A stretch of DNA of 64,000 nucleotides from positions 22,824-86,823 of the forward strand of contig NZ_MAJS01000003.1 of the NCBI RefSeq assembly GCF_001690985.1. Reading direction: 5' to 3'. Made by a program: the position numbers and the translations under genes. Below the pieces are notes generated by a model. That model ran no database searches, was not told the origin of the DNA, and saw only the letters and a program-made list of their open reading frames with translations. This document shows, piece by piece, positions 48,475 through 59,100 of this stretch. The number at the start of each line of letters is the position of its first letter. Positions within the stretch are counted from its first letter, which is position 1. The stretch is from Aliivibrio sp. 1S175 (GTDB lineage: Bacteria > Pseudomonadota > Gammaproteobacteria > Enterobacterales > Vibrionaceae).

Positions 48475-48876
48475 TTAATCTGGAGTGAGCCCACTAACCT
48501 GTATCTCAGAAGTTTCACCCGTTTCTTTATCAACAATTTGAATAAGCAATGCCCCTGAATCATCTACAATATTTAAGATGAAGTCATCGGTAACTAGTTG
48601 CCCAGTATTACCGTTACCTACATCGGCAAGTAACTGACTAATTAGGCGAGATTCTAAACTTGAAGTCAGACGATCGAGTGCTGATTCTTGTTCGAATAAT
48701 GAATCATCTTGTGGTCCTTTATAGTCATTAATCGCATTTGCACCAGAAAATAGATGGCTTGTATTTAGAGGGTTCCCTCCAAAATTAGGATTTACTGGCG
48801 TATATACAAGCTCACTAGCTTGGCTTAAGCTTATAATTACATTGAATAAAATAAAGAAAATCATCCTTATTTTCAT
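48475..48876 (-). CDS. csgF: Curli assembly factor CsgF
   Basis: Secreted chaperone-like protein that caps CsgG at the surface and helps CsgB nucleate CsgA. The 133 residues include a signal peptide ending LSQA (residue 20). The mature N-terminus keeps the CsgG-plugging segment YTPVNPNFGGNPLNTS, which is the family hallmark. The C-terminus (FILNIVDDSGALLIQIVDKETGETSEIQVSGL) is the beta-rich head. It sits 9 bp after csgE. Confidence 0.95.
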   Translation of the reverse strand: MKIRMIFFILFNVIISLSQASELVYTPVNPNFGGNPLNTSHLFSGANAINDYKGPQDDSLFEQESALDRLTSSLESRLISQLLADVGNGNTGQLVTDDFILNIVDDSGALLIQIVDKETGETSEIQVSGLTPD

Positions 48877-48885
48877 GTTGCATCC

Positions 48886-49335
48886 TTAGATCTCCGAGAA
48901 ATCGAGATCATACGTATCTTTAAATAACTTCTCCGTTTGCCATCTAACAATATATCTGTCCACCGCCTCTATAGCTTGCTCTGCTTTCTCTTCTGCTTGT
49001 CTTTGACCAGGAGAAAGCGCTCCTCGATAGATAACTTTGTCAAAATGATAAACCCCTATTATGCTTCCTGATAATGCTGTTGGTCTTTCTTTTACCGTTA
49101 GATTGACGTCTAAATCATTGTGCTTACTGTTCATTTTTATCGAAAACGAAAAATAAAAATCTTTGCCCAGGCGAGTTAATGTTCTGTCTATTATTAATCC
49201 ATCAATTTCAACAAGATCATCGACTTCATCAACTCTGCTCTCTTCTAAAGCTTTTGGTGACTCTAAAATTATTTTATTTTCAGCACCATTAACAATAAGA
49301 GGAAATAAAAATAAAAATAAAATATGAAGTTTCAT
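48886..49335 (-). CDS. csgE: Curli production factor CsgE
   Basis: Periplasmic adaptor that caps the CsgG pore and directs CsgA to it. The 149 residues start with a signal peptide (cleavage near VNGA, residue 18). CsgE features are EIDGLIIDRTLTRLGKDFYFSF, LTVKERPTALSGSIIGVYH and the tail RQAEEKAEQAIEAVDRYIV. It is second in csgDEFG, 11 bp after csgD. Confidence 0.93.
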   Translation of the reverse strand: MKLHILFLFLFPLIVNGAENKIILESPKALEESRVDEVDDLVEIDGLIIDRTLTRLGKDFYFSFSIKMNSKHNDLDVNLTVKERPTALSGSIIGVYHFDKVIYRGALSPGQRQAEEKAEQAIEAVDRYIVRWQTEKLFKDTYDLDFSEI

Positions 49336-49346
49336 TATTTTAATCC

Positions 49347-49976
49347 TTAAAAATCATAACCTTTAGCCCAGATCATTGCTTGTAATCTATTTCTCACGTT
49401 TAATTTTTTAAATACATTATGCAAATGTGTCTTAACTGTATTTTCACTAACAAAAAGAGCACTCGCTATATCTACATTTGATGAGCCAAATGAAAGAAGT
49501 TGTAATATTTCTTTTTCTCTTGTTGTTAGGGAAACAGATGTCGTTAATATTCCATTTTGTTTTGAACGATATATTGAAATTAAATCATTCGTTACTTTAC
49601 GGCTAAGCCATAATTCACCATCAATTATCTTCTTAACCCCTTCAGATATAATCTGAACATTATCTTTTTCATAAAAAACGCCTACAACACTGGGATATCT
49701 CATTATATTTTTTGTTATATTCTCGTCAGTTACATTAAATAATATTTCTTTCGCCTTTATCTTATACTCCGTTATTACAGATAAATATTGCTTATATTTT
49801 TTATCTGTTTGATTTTTAAAATCCAAAATAACTAACATTTCATCATCTTGATTTCCTTTAGTACTTAATACCTCGCAGTCAACAACCATTATCTTTTCAT
49901 TAGACGTTTTCTCTAATAAATCAATAAGTAAAGAAGAGTATAACGTTGGGTTTGAAGATAAATAATATATGTTCAT
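49347..49976 (-). CDS. csgD: Curli master regulator CsgD, with a VpsT-type c-di-GMP motif
   Basis: A 209-residue LuxR-type regulator. The C-terminal helix-turn-helix (about 149-208: LTTREKEILQLLSFGSSN, SENTVKTHLHNVFKKL) closely matches E. coli CsgD. The N-terminal receiver-like domain has Asp52 but lacks the N-terminal acidic pair, so phosphorylation is unlikely. Residues 123-126 read WLSR. This fits W[FLM][TS]R, the c-di-GMP-binding motif of V. cholerae VpsT; E. coli CsgD has YFTQ there. It heads csgDEFG and is divergent from csgBA, with 257 bp of shared control region. Confidence 0.93.
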   Translation of the reverse strand: MNIYYLSSNPTLYSSLLIDLLEKTSNEKIMVVDCEVLSTKGNQDDEMLVILDFKNQTDKKYKQYLSVITEYKIKAKEILFNVTDENITKNIMRYPSVVGVFYEKDNVQIISEGVKKIIDGELWLSRKVTNDLISIYRSKQNGILTTSVSLTTREKEILQLLSFGSSNVDIASALFVSENTVKTHLHNVFKKLNVRNRLQAMIWAKGYDF

Positions 49977-50183
49977 CTCTGCCCTCCATAAATATTGTTA
50001 CTTAAAACTAGTCCAAAAAGACTATATATCCACCGAATTATTAAATATTAATTAAGTAGTTCATCGTTTGTTTCATTTTTGAGAAAAAATGACCGTAATA
50101 AAAACAGAACACCTAGTCCTTTAGTTTATCTATCTTATTAATAAATATCATAATAAAGTTTATGGTGCTTCTCTGAGTAAATT

Positions 50184-50190
50184 CCATACT
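50184..50190 (+). promoter_or_regulatory. Candidate csgBA -10 element
   Basis: CCATACT resembles the sigma-S-type extended -10 CTATACT and lies about 45 bp before the csgB start. In E. coli csgBA uses sigma-S and CsgD. No CsgD box could be recognised. Confidence 0.35.
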
Positions 50191-50233
50191 TTCTAGGTAG
50201 CAAATGAGCTATCAAGAAAAGAGGGATACTGAT

Positions 50234-50803
50234 ATGAAAAAATTATCAGTAAATTATCTTTATTTATTAATGGCTGTCAGTAGTTATACATATGCAGATT
50301 TAGATTTAGGTATTAATGAATTTAATGCACCTAGCGAGCTAACTGAATTATCAGAGCTCAATACAGGTCATAGCAATAATGCCATCGTAGAACTGAATAA
50401 TTCGACCAATTCTCGAATAACTATTGTCCAACATAATGTAAATGGAGTGGGAAGTAATAAAGCAAAAGTAAAACAAGCTGGTTATAACAATACAGCGGCA
50501 GTATTGCAGCTTGGTAGCAACAATACAGGGCTAGTCATCCAAAATGGTAATAATAATTCCGCCTCCCTAGAACAATGGGGAACGAACCTTGAAGGCGCTA
50601 TTTTACAAAATGGTAATGACAATATCGCTCATTTAGTACAAGTAGGTAATGACCAACAAAATGCAGTAAACCAAACAGGTGATTCAAATATTGCAGCGGC
50701 AGTGAATAAAAATAATGGTGCAGGTTTTTCCATTAATCAGACTGGCAATCAAGGAATTATCTTAGTAAATGGAATGGATAGATTCATATCCATCATAAAT
50801 TAA
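50234..50803 (+). CDS. csgB: Curli nucleator CsgB
   Basis: Minor curlin that anchors to the cell and seeds CsgA polymerisation. The 189 residues begin with a signal peptide ending TYA (residue 21). The repeat glutamines fall at 81, 92, 103, 114, 125, 136 and 147, an exact 11-residue spacing (QAGYNN, QLGSNN, QNGNNN, QWGTN, QNGNDN, QVGNDQ, QTGDSN), with one more at 169. This is one strand per 11 residues of a beta-solenoid. ATG 50234 with AGAGG upstream gives the signal peptide; a frame from 50204 would spoil it. csgA follows after 22 bp. Confidence 0.93.
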   Translation: MKKLSVNYLYLLMAVSSYTYADLDLGINEFNAPSELTELSELNTGHSNNAIVELNNSTNSRITIVQHNVNGVGSNKAKVKQAGYNNTAAVLQLGSNNTGLVIQNGNNNSASLEQWGTNLEGAILQNGNDNIAHLVQVGNDQQNAVNQTGDSNIAAAVNKNNGAGFSINQTGNQGIILVNGMDRFISIIN

Positions 50804-50825
50804 AATCATTTCAAGGAAGTTTATT

Positions 50826-51770
50826 ATGAAAAAGCTAGCAATCGCAATCTCAACTATCTTACTTTCTGGTGCAGTCTATGCCGGAAATACAGCAGATGTA
50901 GAGTTATTTAATGCAGATGACAATAACGTGAATATTTTCCAACTTTCTCCAGCTCTTGGAAATGACGCCGATGTATTAATAAGAAATTCAGATGAAAATA
51001 CAGTTGATGTCGACCAAATGGGTAAATATAACGATGCTGTAATTCGAGCTCGTAATAATAGTGATGAAAATAAACTTACTGTCTATCAAGAAGGTAAACA
51101 TAACGAAGCGGTAATCAAAGCCCGTCGACACAGTGATAAAAATAAACTTACGATCAACCAAGATGGTAAACACAACATCGGTGAAATCACTGCCTATGAT
51201 AGCGACAGAAACAAAGGTCTAATTGATCAAACTGGCCGATTTAATGAAGCCTCAATCAGCTTCGATGCCGCAACAAATAATAAGAAAAACAAAATCATTC
51301 AAACAGGAAATAGAAATACTGCTGATATCAGTGTTATGGGAGGTACCGATAATACACGTTTAAAAATCAAACAAGATGGTCGCCGTAACGATTCGACTAT
51401 TCATGTATATGGCGGTTCAAATAATGATGCTGTAACTAATATCCAAGGTAATGACAATACAACTTATACTGCATTCTATGCGGGTGCATCTGATAATGAT
51501 ACGAAAATAAAAATGAAAAATGACGCCCTAAATAACACTGTTTATGCAGTTGTTGTTGGTGGTAGCTTTAATGAAGCAGATGTAACAATTGATGCAAGTA
51601 ATGATAACTACCTTACTGTCTCTCAATGGGGTAGTGATTCTGATGCCACTCTTACTTTAGAAAACGGCTCAAATAATAACTGGATGATGGTTAATCAAAC
51701 TAATAATGATTCAGCTACAGTTATGGCAGACAATAGTAGTAATAACCTTGTTGTAATCACACAATTATAA
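50826..51770 (+). CDS. csgA: Major curlin subunit CsgA, extended form
   Basis: Secreted amyloid subunit. A signal peptide ends VYA (residue 19). The 314 residues are about twice E. coli CsgA (151). Curlin motifs QxGxxN occur at Q64, Q88, Q112, Q135, Q159 and Q183, a 24-residue period, with degenerate copies at Q207, Q267 and Q291, so about 12 solenoid turns. The second strand of each turn (EAVIKARRHSDEN type) lacks the usual glutamine. Lys and Arg crowd the first 60 percent, but none occur after Lys231. AAGGAAG precedes ATG; a terminator follows. Confidence 0.93.
   Translation: MKKLAIAISTILLSGAVYAGNTADVELFNADDNNVNIFQLSPALGNDADVLIRNSDENTVDVDQMGKYNDAVIRARNNSDENKLTVYQEGKHNEAVIKARRHSDKNKLTINQDGKHNIGEITAYDSDRNKGLIDQTGRFNEASISFDAATNNKKNKIIQTGNRNTADISVMGGTDNTRLKIKQDGRRNDSTIHVYGGSNNDAVTNIQGNDNTTYTAFYAGASDNDTKIKMKNDALNNTVYAVVVGGSFNEADVTIDASNDNYLTVSQWGSDSDATLTLENGSNNNWMMVNQTNNDSATVMADNSSNNLVVITQL
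50988..51203 (+). repeat. 72-nt tandem repeats within csgA
   Basis: Units starting at 50988, 51060 and 51132 share the AGTGATGAAAATAAACTTAC-like head and GGTAAACATAACGAAGC-like core, exactly 72 nt apart. The second and third copies are the most alike, suggesting recent duplication. Confidence 0.8.
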
Positions 51771-51791
51771 TTACGCACTATTTTAAATATA

Positions 51792-51821
51792 AAAAAGCCC
51801 TGCATTTCTGCAGGGCTTTTT
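51792..51821. terminator. Bidirectional terminator between csgA and rpoC
   Basis: AGCCCTGCA / TGCAGGGCT perfect stem, loop TTTC, with A5 and T5 flanks; it serves both convergent genes. Confidence 0.95.
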
Positions 51822-51843
51822 ATTTAGCAAATATTAAAACTAA

Positions 51844-54800
51844 TTACTCTTCAGAAGAGAAACCCGCATTCAATAGTGCCGCTAAGTTGTCAGTAGCTTC
51901 TTCAGCAGAAGGGGCAACGTTAGCTGCCATTTTCGCTGCTGCTTTTTGCTTTTGACGAGCTTGGTGGTATGCGAAACCTGTACCCGCTGGAATCAGACGA
52001 CCAACGATTACGTTTTCTTTCAGACCACGTAGTTCATCACGCTTACCAGAAACCGCAGCTTCAGTAAGTACGCGCGTCGTTTCTTGGAACGATGCAGCAG
52101 AGATGAACGACTCAGTAGCAAGAGATGCTTTAGTAATACCAAGTAAATCACGGCCAAAACGAGCTGGTTGCTTACCTTCAGCTTCAAGCTGACGGTTTGC
52201 AATCGTTACGTTTGCAAATTCTAATTGCTCACCTTCAAGGAAAGTAGAGTCACCAGAATGTGTGATAGTACACTTACGTAGCATTTGACGAACGATAGTC
52301 TCAATGTGCTTATCGTTAATCTTAACGCCTTGTAAGCGGTAAACTTCTTGAACTTCGTTTGTAATGTATTCAGTAACTGCATGAATACCACGTAAACGTA
52401 GGATATCGTGCGGAGTTTCTGGACCATCAGAGATAACATCGCCACGTTCAACTTTATCACCATCAAAGATGTTAAGTTGACGGTGTTTATGAATCATTTC
52501 TTCATAAACTTCGTTGTTATCATCACGAGTGATCAATAAGCGTACTTTACCTTTAGTTTCTTTACCAAACGCAACAATACCTGCGTGCTCAGCAAGAATT
52601 GCTGGCTCTTTAGGTTTACGAGCTTCAAATAAGTCCGCAACGCGTGGAAGACCACCGGTAATATCTTTAGTACCACTTGAAGCTTGAGGAATACGAGCCA
52701 GTGTTTCACCGATACCTACGTTACCACCATCTGCAAGGTTAACAATCGCCTTACCAGGTAGGAAGTATTGTGCTGGCATTTCAGTGCCAGGGATCATGAT
52801 GTCACGACCATTCGCATCAACAAGTTTCACTGTTGGACGCATTTCTTTACCAGCAGAAGCTCGCTCAGCCGCATCAAGGATAACAATTGAAGATAGACCT
52901 GTTAACTCATCAGTTTGAGTTGTGATCGTAACACCATCAATCATGTCCACGAATTGAACTTGACCTTGTACTTCTGTGATGATTGGCATTGTATGCGGGT
53001 CCCAAGCAGCGATCTTATCGCCTTGAACCACTGCATCACCATCTTTCTTAGAAAGAATAGTACCGTAAGAAAGCTTATAGCTCTCTTTTGTACGGCCATG
53101 CTCATCAATAACTGTCAATTCAGAAGCACGAGAAGTAATAACTAAGTTACCTTCGCCATTTGTTACGTGCTTAGCATTATGAAGTTTAATCGAACCTGTC
53201 GTTTTAACTTGAATGCTGTTGTCTGCTGCTGCCGTAGATGCCGCACCACCGATGTGGAACGTACGCATAGTTAGCTGTGTACCAGGTTCACCGATTGATT
53301 GAGCAGCGATAACGCCTACTGACTCACCTTGGTTTACCATATGGCCACGAGCCAAGTCACGACCGTAACAGTTAGCACAACAACCGAAGTCAGCTTCACA
53401 GCTTACTACTGAACGTACTTTAATTTGGTCAACCGAGTTTTCTTCAACGATTTGACACTGCTTCTCATCAAGAAGCGTGTTACGTGGAAGAAGAATCTCA
53501 TCTGTACCTGGTTTTAATACATCTTCAGCAACTACACGACCTAGAACACGTTCGTGTAGAGGTTCTTTAACATCACCACCTTCAATTAGAGGGATCATGG
53601 TTACACCTTCCAGTGTTCCACAGTCATCTAAATGAACAACAACATCTTGAGCAACATCAACTAAACGACGAGTCAGGTAACCTGAGTTCGCTGTTTTAAG
53701 TGCTGTATCGGCAAGACCTTTACGCGCACCGTGCGTTGAGATGAAGTATTGGTTTACGTTTAGACCTTCACGGAAGTTCGCCGTGATCGGTGTTTCGATG
53801 ATTGAACCATCAGGTTTAGCCATCAGACCACGCATACCAGCAAGTTGACGAATCTGAGCTGCAGAACCACGAGCACCTGAATCGGCCATCATGTAAACGC
53901 TGTTAAACGATTCTTGTTGCTCTTCTTCACCATCGCGGTTAAGCACAGTTTCTGAAGACAAGTTATCCATCATCTCTTTAGCAACTTGTTCGTTCGTTGC
54001 TGCCCAGATATCGATAACTTTGTTGTAACGTTCGCCCGCAGTTACAAGACCAGACTGGTACTGTTCTTGAATTTGCTTAACTTCTTCTTCTGCATCAGCC
54101 ACTTTCGTGTACTTAGCATCAGGAATAACCATGTCGTCGATACCAACAGACGCACCAGACAATGCTGCGTATGCGAAACCGGTGTACATGATTTGGTCAG
54201 CAAAGATTACGGTCTCTTTTGAACCAAGAGTACGGTACGCTTCGTTTAATAGGTTAGAGATTTGCTTCTTACCTAACTTCTGGTTAATGATGCTGTAAGG
54301 TAGACCTTCAGGAACGATCTGCCATAGCATTGCACGACCAACTGTCGTATCAACCAGTTTAGTTTCACGAGTTTCAATACCGTTTTCATCACGAAGAACT
54401 TCTGTGATTCGAACTTTAACGCGAGCATGTAGCTCTGCACAACCTGTACGGTATGCTTTCTCAGCTTCAGCAAAACCTTCAAGGTACATGCCTTCGCCTT
54501 TCGCGTTAATTCTGTCACGCGTCATGTAGTACAGACCTAATACAACATCCTGAGAAGGAACGATGATTGGGTCGCCTGATGCTGGCGACAGAATGTTATT
54601 CGTCGACATCATTAGGGTACGTGCTTCTAATTGAGCTTCCAGAGTTAGAGGTACGTGTACCGCCATCTGGTCACCATCGAAGTCGGCGTTATATGCCGCA
54701 CACACTAGTGGGTGAAGCTGAATCGCTTTACCTTCGATTAGTACTGGTTCAAACGCTTGAATACCAAGACGGTGAAGTGTTGGTGCACGGTTAAGCAGTA

Positions 54801-56061
54801 CTGGGTGTTCACGAATTACGTCATCTAGGATATCCCAAACGATCGCTTCTTCACGCTCTACCATTTTCTTAGCAGCTTTGATTGTCGTAGCAAGACCACG
54901 ACCTTCTAATTTGCTGTAGATAAACGGTTTAAATAGTTCAAGTGCCATCTTCTTAGGAAGACCACACTGATGTAGACGAAGGTATGGACCTACTGTAATT
55001 ACAGAACGACCAGAGTAATCTACACGTTTACCAAGCAAGTTCTGACGGAAACGACCTTGTTTACCCTTGATCATATCAGCAAGAGATTTCAGAGGACGCT
55101 TGTTAGAACCTGTAATCGCACGACCACGACGACCGTTATCAAGCAGCGCATCCACAGACTCTTGCAGCATACGTTTTTCGTTACGTACAATGATGTCTGG
55201 TGCAGCTAGGTCTAAAAGACGCTTCAAACGGTTGTTACGGTTAATCACACGACGGTATAAGTCATTTAGATCAGACGTAGCAAAACGACCGCCATCTAGT
55301 GGTACTAGAGGACGAAGATCTGGCGGAAGTACTGGTAGAACAGTTAAGATCATCCACTCTGGATTATTACCAGATTGAACGAATGCTTCTACAAGTTTCA
55401 AACGCTTAGTCAGTTTCTTACGTTTTGTTTCAGAGTTAGTTGTTTCTAGCTCTTCACGCATGTTCTCGATTTCAGCTTGCATGTCCATAGAACCAAGCAA
55501 GTCTTTAATCGCTTCCGCACCCATTTTAGCTGTGAATTCGTCACCGAATTCTTCAAGCTTATCAAGATACTCTTCTTCTGAAAGAAGTTGGCTGCGCTCT
55601 AAGTCAGTCATACCTGGCTCTGTAACCACATATGATTCAAAGTAAAGTACACGTTCGATATCACGTAGAGGGATGTCCATTAACAAACCAATACGAGATG
55701 GAAGTGACTTAAGGAACCAGATGTGTGCAACAGGAGACGCAAGTTCAATGTGGCCCATACGGTCACGACGAACTTTAGTTTGCGTTACTTCTACGCCACA
55801 TTTTTCACAGATAACACCACGATGCTTCAGGCGTTTATATTTACCACATAAACACTCGTAGTCTTTAACTGGGCCAAAGATACGTGCACAGAAAAGTCCG
55901 TCACGTTCTGGCTTAAAGGTACGGTAGTTGATTGTTTCTGGCTTTTTAACTTCACCAAAAGACCATGAACGAATTTGGTCAGGTGAAGCAAGACCGATTT
56001 TGATTGCATCAAATTCTTCAGTCTTATGTTGTGCTTTCAGAAACTTTAATAAGTCTTTCAC
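51844..56061 (-). CDS. rpoC: RNA polymerase subunit beta'
   Basis: Catalytic subunit of RNA polymerase, 1405 residues (E. coli 1407). The N-terminal zinc site [19 protein letters not shown], the active-site Mg motif [13 protein letters not shown], the trigger-loop region and the second zinc site [16 protein letters not shown] are all intact. It is last in rpoBC, 71 bp after rpoB; GGAG lies 5 nt before ATG. A terminator-shaped hairpin lies in that gap. A bidirectional terminator ends the message. Confidence 0.99.
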   Translation of the reverse strand: MKDLLKFLKAQHKTEEFDAIKIGLASPDQIRSWSFGEVKKPETINYRTFKPERDGLFCARIFGPVKDYECLCGKYKRLKHRGVICEKCGVEVTQTKVRRDRMGHIELASPVAHIWFLKSLPSRIGLLMDIPLRDIERVLYFESYVVTEPGMTDLERSQLLSEEEYLDKLEEFGDEFTAKMGAEAIKDLLGSMDMQAEIENMREELETTNSETKRKKLTKRLKLVEAFVQSGNNPEWMILTVLPVLPPDLRPLVPLDGGRFATSDLNDLYRRVINRNNRLKRLLDLAAPDIIVRNEKRMLQESVDALLDNGRRGRAITGSNKRPLKSLADMIKGKQGRFRQNLLGKRVDYSGRSVITVGPYLRLHQCGLPKKMALELFKPFIYSKLEGRGLATTIKAAKKMVEREEAIVWDILDDVIREHPVLLNRAPTLHRLGIQAFEPVLIEGKAIQLHPLVCAAYNADFDGDQMAVHVPLTLEAQLEARTLMMSTNNILSPASGDPIIVPSQDVVLGLYYMTRDRINAKGEGMYLEGFAEAEKAYRTGCAELHARVKVRITEVLRDENGIETRETKLVDTTVGRAMLWQIVPEGLPYSIINQKLGKKQISNLLNEAYRTLGSKETVIFADQIMYTGFAYAALSGASVGIDDMVIPDAKYTKVADAEEEVKQIQEQYQSGLVTAGERYNKVIDIWAATNEQVAKEMMDNLSSETVLNRDGEEEQQESFNSVYMMADSGARGSAAQIRQLAGMRGLMAKPDGSIIETPITANFREGLNVNQYFISTHGARKGLADTALKTANSGYLTRRLVDVAQDVVVHLDDCGTLEGVTMIPLIEGGDVKEPLHERVLGRVVAEDVLKPGTDEILLPRNTLLDEKQCQIVEENSVDQIKVRSVVSCEADFGCCANCYGRDLARGHMVNQGESVGVIAAQSIGEPGTQLTMRTFHIGGAASTAAADNSIQVKTTGSIKLHNAKHVTNGEGNLVITSRASELTVIDEHGRTKESYKLSYGTILSKKDGDAVVQGDKIAAWDPHTMPIITEVQGQVQFVDMIDGVTITTQTDELTGLSSIVILDAAERASAGKEMRPTVKLVDANGRDIMIPGTEMPAQYFLPGKAIVNLADGGNVGIGETLARIPQASSGTKDITGGLPRVADLFEARKPKEPAILAEHAGIVAFGKETKGKVRLLITRDDNNEVYEEMIHKHRQLNIFDGDKVERGDVISDGPETPHDILRLRGIHAVTEYITNEVQEVYRLQGVKINDKHIETIVRQMLRKCTITHSGDSTFLEGEQLEFANVTIANRQLEAEGKQPARFGRDLLGITKASLATESFISAASFQETTRVLTEAAVSGKRDELRGLKENVIVGRLIPAGTGFAYHQARQKQKAAAKMAANVAPSAEEATDNLAALLNAGFSSEE

Positions 56062-56080
56062 ATTCGGCTCCTGTAAGGAG

Positions 56081-56105
56081 AAAAAAGGCGCTCGGCGAGC
56101 GCCTT
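56081..56105 (-). terminator. Terminator-shaped hairpin between rpoB and rpoC
   Basis: On the minus strand AAGGCGCTC pairs perfectly with GAGCGCCTT over loop GCC, and the T-run reaches six (TTTTTT). It meets every rule for an intrinsic terminator, yet lies between two genes needed in equal amount, 20 bp before the rpoC start. Confidence 0.75.
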
Positions 56106-56132
56106 ATATTCTACCGAACAATCTCAATGAGA

Positions 56133-59100
56133 TTATTCTTCGTCTTCTAACTCGATGTTGATACCAAGTGAGCGGATCTCTTTCAACAATACGTTGAATG
56201 ATTCTGGCATACCTGGTTCCATACGATGATCGCCATCTACGATGTTTTTATACATCTTAGTACGACCGTTCACGTCATCCGACTTGACGGTTAGCATTTC
56301 TTGTAGGGTATATGCAGCACCATATGCTTCAAGTGCCCATACTTCCATCTCACCGAAACGCTGTCCACCGAACTGAGCTTTACCACCAAGTGGTTGCTGA
56401 GTTACAAGGCTGTAAGAGCCGGTAGAACGTGCGTGCATCTTGTCATCAACTAAGTGGTTTAGTTTTAGCATGTACATGTAACCAACAGTTACAGGACGCT
56501 CAAACGCATCACCAGTACGACCATCAAACAGTTTCAACTGACCAGATGCTGGCAGATCAACAAGTTGTAATAGTTCTTTAATTGATGATTCTGGAGCACC
56601 ATCAAAAATTGGTGTTGCGATTGGTAAACCACCGCGTAAGTTCTTAACTAATGTACGAACTTCGTCATCAGACAGTGCAGCGATGTCTACTTCTTGGCGA
56701 GTATCACCAAGATCGTATACTTTTTGTAAGAAGTTACGGAACTTATGTAGTTCTTGTTGCTCTTTAAGCATTTGGTTCAGTTTATCACCAACGCCTTTCG
56801 CAGCAAGACCCATATGAACTTCAAGAATTTGACCGATGTTCATACGAGAAGGTACACCCAGTGGGTTCAGTACGATATCTACTGGCTGACCTTTTTCATC
56901 ATAAGGCATGTCTTCAACAGGGTTGATCTTAGAGATTACACCCTTGTTACCATGACGACCCGCCATCTTATCACCAGGCTGAATTCGACGTTTTACTGCT
57001 AGGTAAACTTTAACGATTTTCAGTACGCCTGGAGCAAGATCATCACCTTGAGTGATCTTACGACGTTTAGTTTCGAATTTCTTATCGAACTCTGCTTTAA
57101 GCTCATCATATTGCTCAGCAAGCTGCTCAAGTTGATTTTGTTGTGATTCATCATCAAGCGTGATTTCTAACCACTGCTTACGATCCATCGCATCAAGCTT
57201 AACTTCAGAAGTACCTGCCGCAAGTAGAAGTGTGCGAACACGTGCTAATAAGCCACCTTCAAGAATCTGGAATTCTTCAGTGATGTCTTTCTTAGCTTCT
57301 TTAAGCTGCATTTGTTCGATTTCTAGAGCACGTTTATCTTTTTCAACACCATCACGAGTAAATACTTGTACATCAATGATAGTACCTGAAACAGAGTTTG
57401 GTACACGTAGAGAAGAATCTTTAACATCAGATGCTTTTTCACCGAAGATAGCTCGTAGTAGCTTCTCTTCAGGAGTCAGTTGAGTTTCACCTTTAGGCGT
57501 AACTTTACCAACTAGGATGTCACCACCCTTAACTTCAGCACCAATGTAAACAATACCTGATTCATCCAGTTTAGACAGTGCAGCTTCACCTACGTTAGGA
57601 ATATCTGCAGTGATTTCTTCTGAACCAAGTTTGGTATCACGAGCCACACAAGATAATTCTTGAATATGGATTGTCGTGAAACGGTCTTCCTGAACTACAC
57701 GCTCAGATACAAGGATGGAATCCTCGAAGTTATAACCATTCCAAGGCATAAACGCGATACGCATGTTCTGACCAAGTGCAAGCTCACCAAGATCCGTTGA
57801 AGGACCATCAGCAAGAACATCACCACGAGTTACAGGTTCACCAGGAAGTACTGTAGGACGTTGGTTGATACACGTATTTTGGTTAGAACGAGTGTATTTA
57901 GTTAAGTTGTAGATATCGATACCAGCTTCGCCAGGTACCAATTCTTCTTCGTTCACTTTAATCACGATACGAGAAGCATCTACTGACTGAACCATACCGC
58001 CACGTTTAGCAACAGCAGTTACACCTGAGTCAATTGCTACACAACGCTCAATACCAGTACCAACTAAAGGCTTATCAGCTCTTAATGTCGGAACAGCTTG
58101 ACGTTGCATGTTCGCACCCATTAGGGCACGGTTCGCATCATCGTGTTCTAGGAACGGGATAAGCGATGCAGCTACAGATACAACTTGGTTTGTCGCGACA
58201 TCCATATATTGAATGTGTTCACGTGGATGTAGGCCAGATTCGCCTTTCTGACGAGCGATGATTAGTTCATCAGCAAAAGTACCTTCTTCTGTCAACACGG
58301 CATTCGCCTGTGCAATAACAAAAGTACCTTCTTCAATCGCAGATAGGTAATCTACATCTTCAGTAACTATATTATCAACAACACGACGATATGGAGTTTC
58401 TAGGAAACCATATTCATTACATCGAGCAAATGCTGACAATGAGTTAATTAGACCGATGTTTGGGCCTTCCGGTGTTTCGATTGGACATAGGCGACCGTAG
58501 TGAGTCGCGTGTACATCACGAACTTCGAAACCAGCACGCTCACGAGTTAGACCGCCAGGCCCTAAAGCAGAGATACGACGTTTGTGCGTAACTTCTGACA
58601 ATGGGTTGTTCTGATCCATAAACTGAGATAGCTGTGAAGAGCCAAAGAATTCTTTAACTGCAGCTGAAATCGGCTTAGCATTGATAAGATCTTGAGGCAT
58701 AATTGCATCAAGGTCACCAAGGCTCAAACGCTCACGAACAGCACGTTCAACACGAACTAAACCAACACGGAATTGGTTTTCTGCCATTTCGCCAACAGAA
58801 CGAATACGACGGTTACCAAGGTGATCGATATCATCAACCTCGCCTTTACCGTTACGGATGTCGATCAGTTTACGCATAACCTCGATGATATCAGTTTCAT
58901 CAAGAATGCCAGCGCCTTCATCATTATCACGGCCAATTGAACTATTGAACTTCATACGACCAACAGTCGATAAGTCATAGCGATCTTCAGAGAAGAATAG
59001 GCTTTCAAATAATGATTCAGCAGCTTCTTTTGTTGGTGGCTCGCCTGGGCGCATCATACGATAAACTTCAACTAGTGCCGATAAACGGTCAACCGTTGAA

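Noticed and set aside
49347..49976. CsgD as a phosphorylated response regulator
   Set aside because: Asp52 is present but the acidic pair after the first strand is missing and no sensor kinase gene is adjacent.
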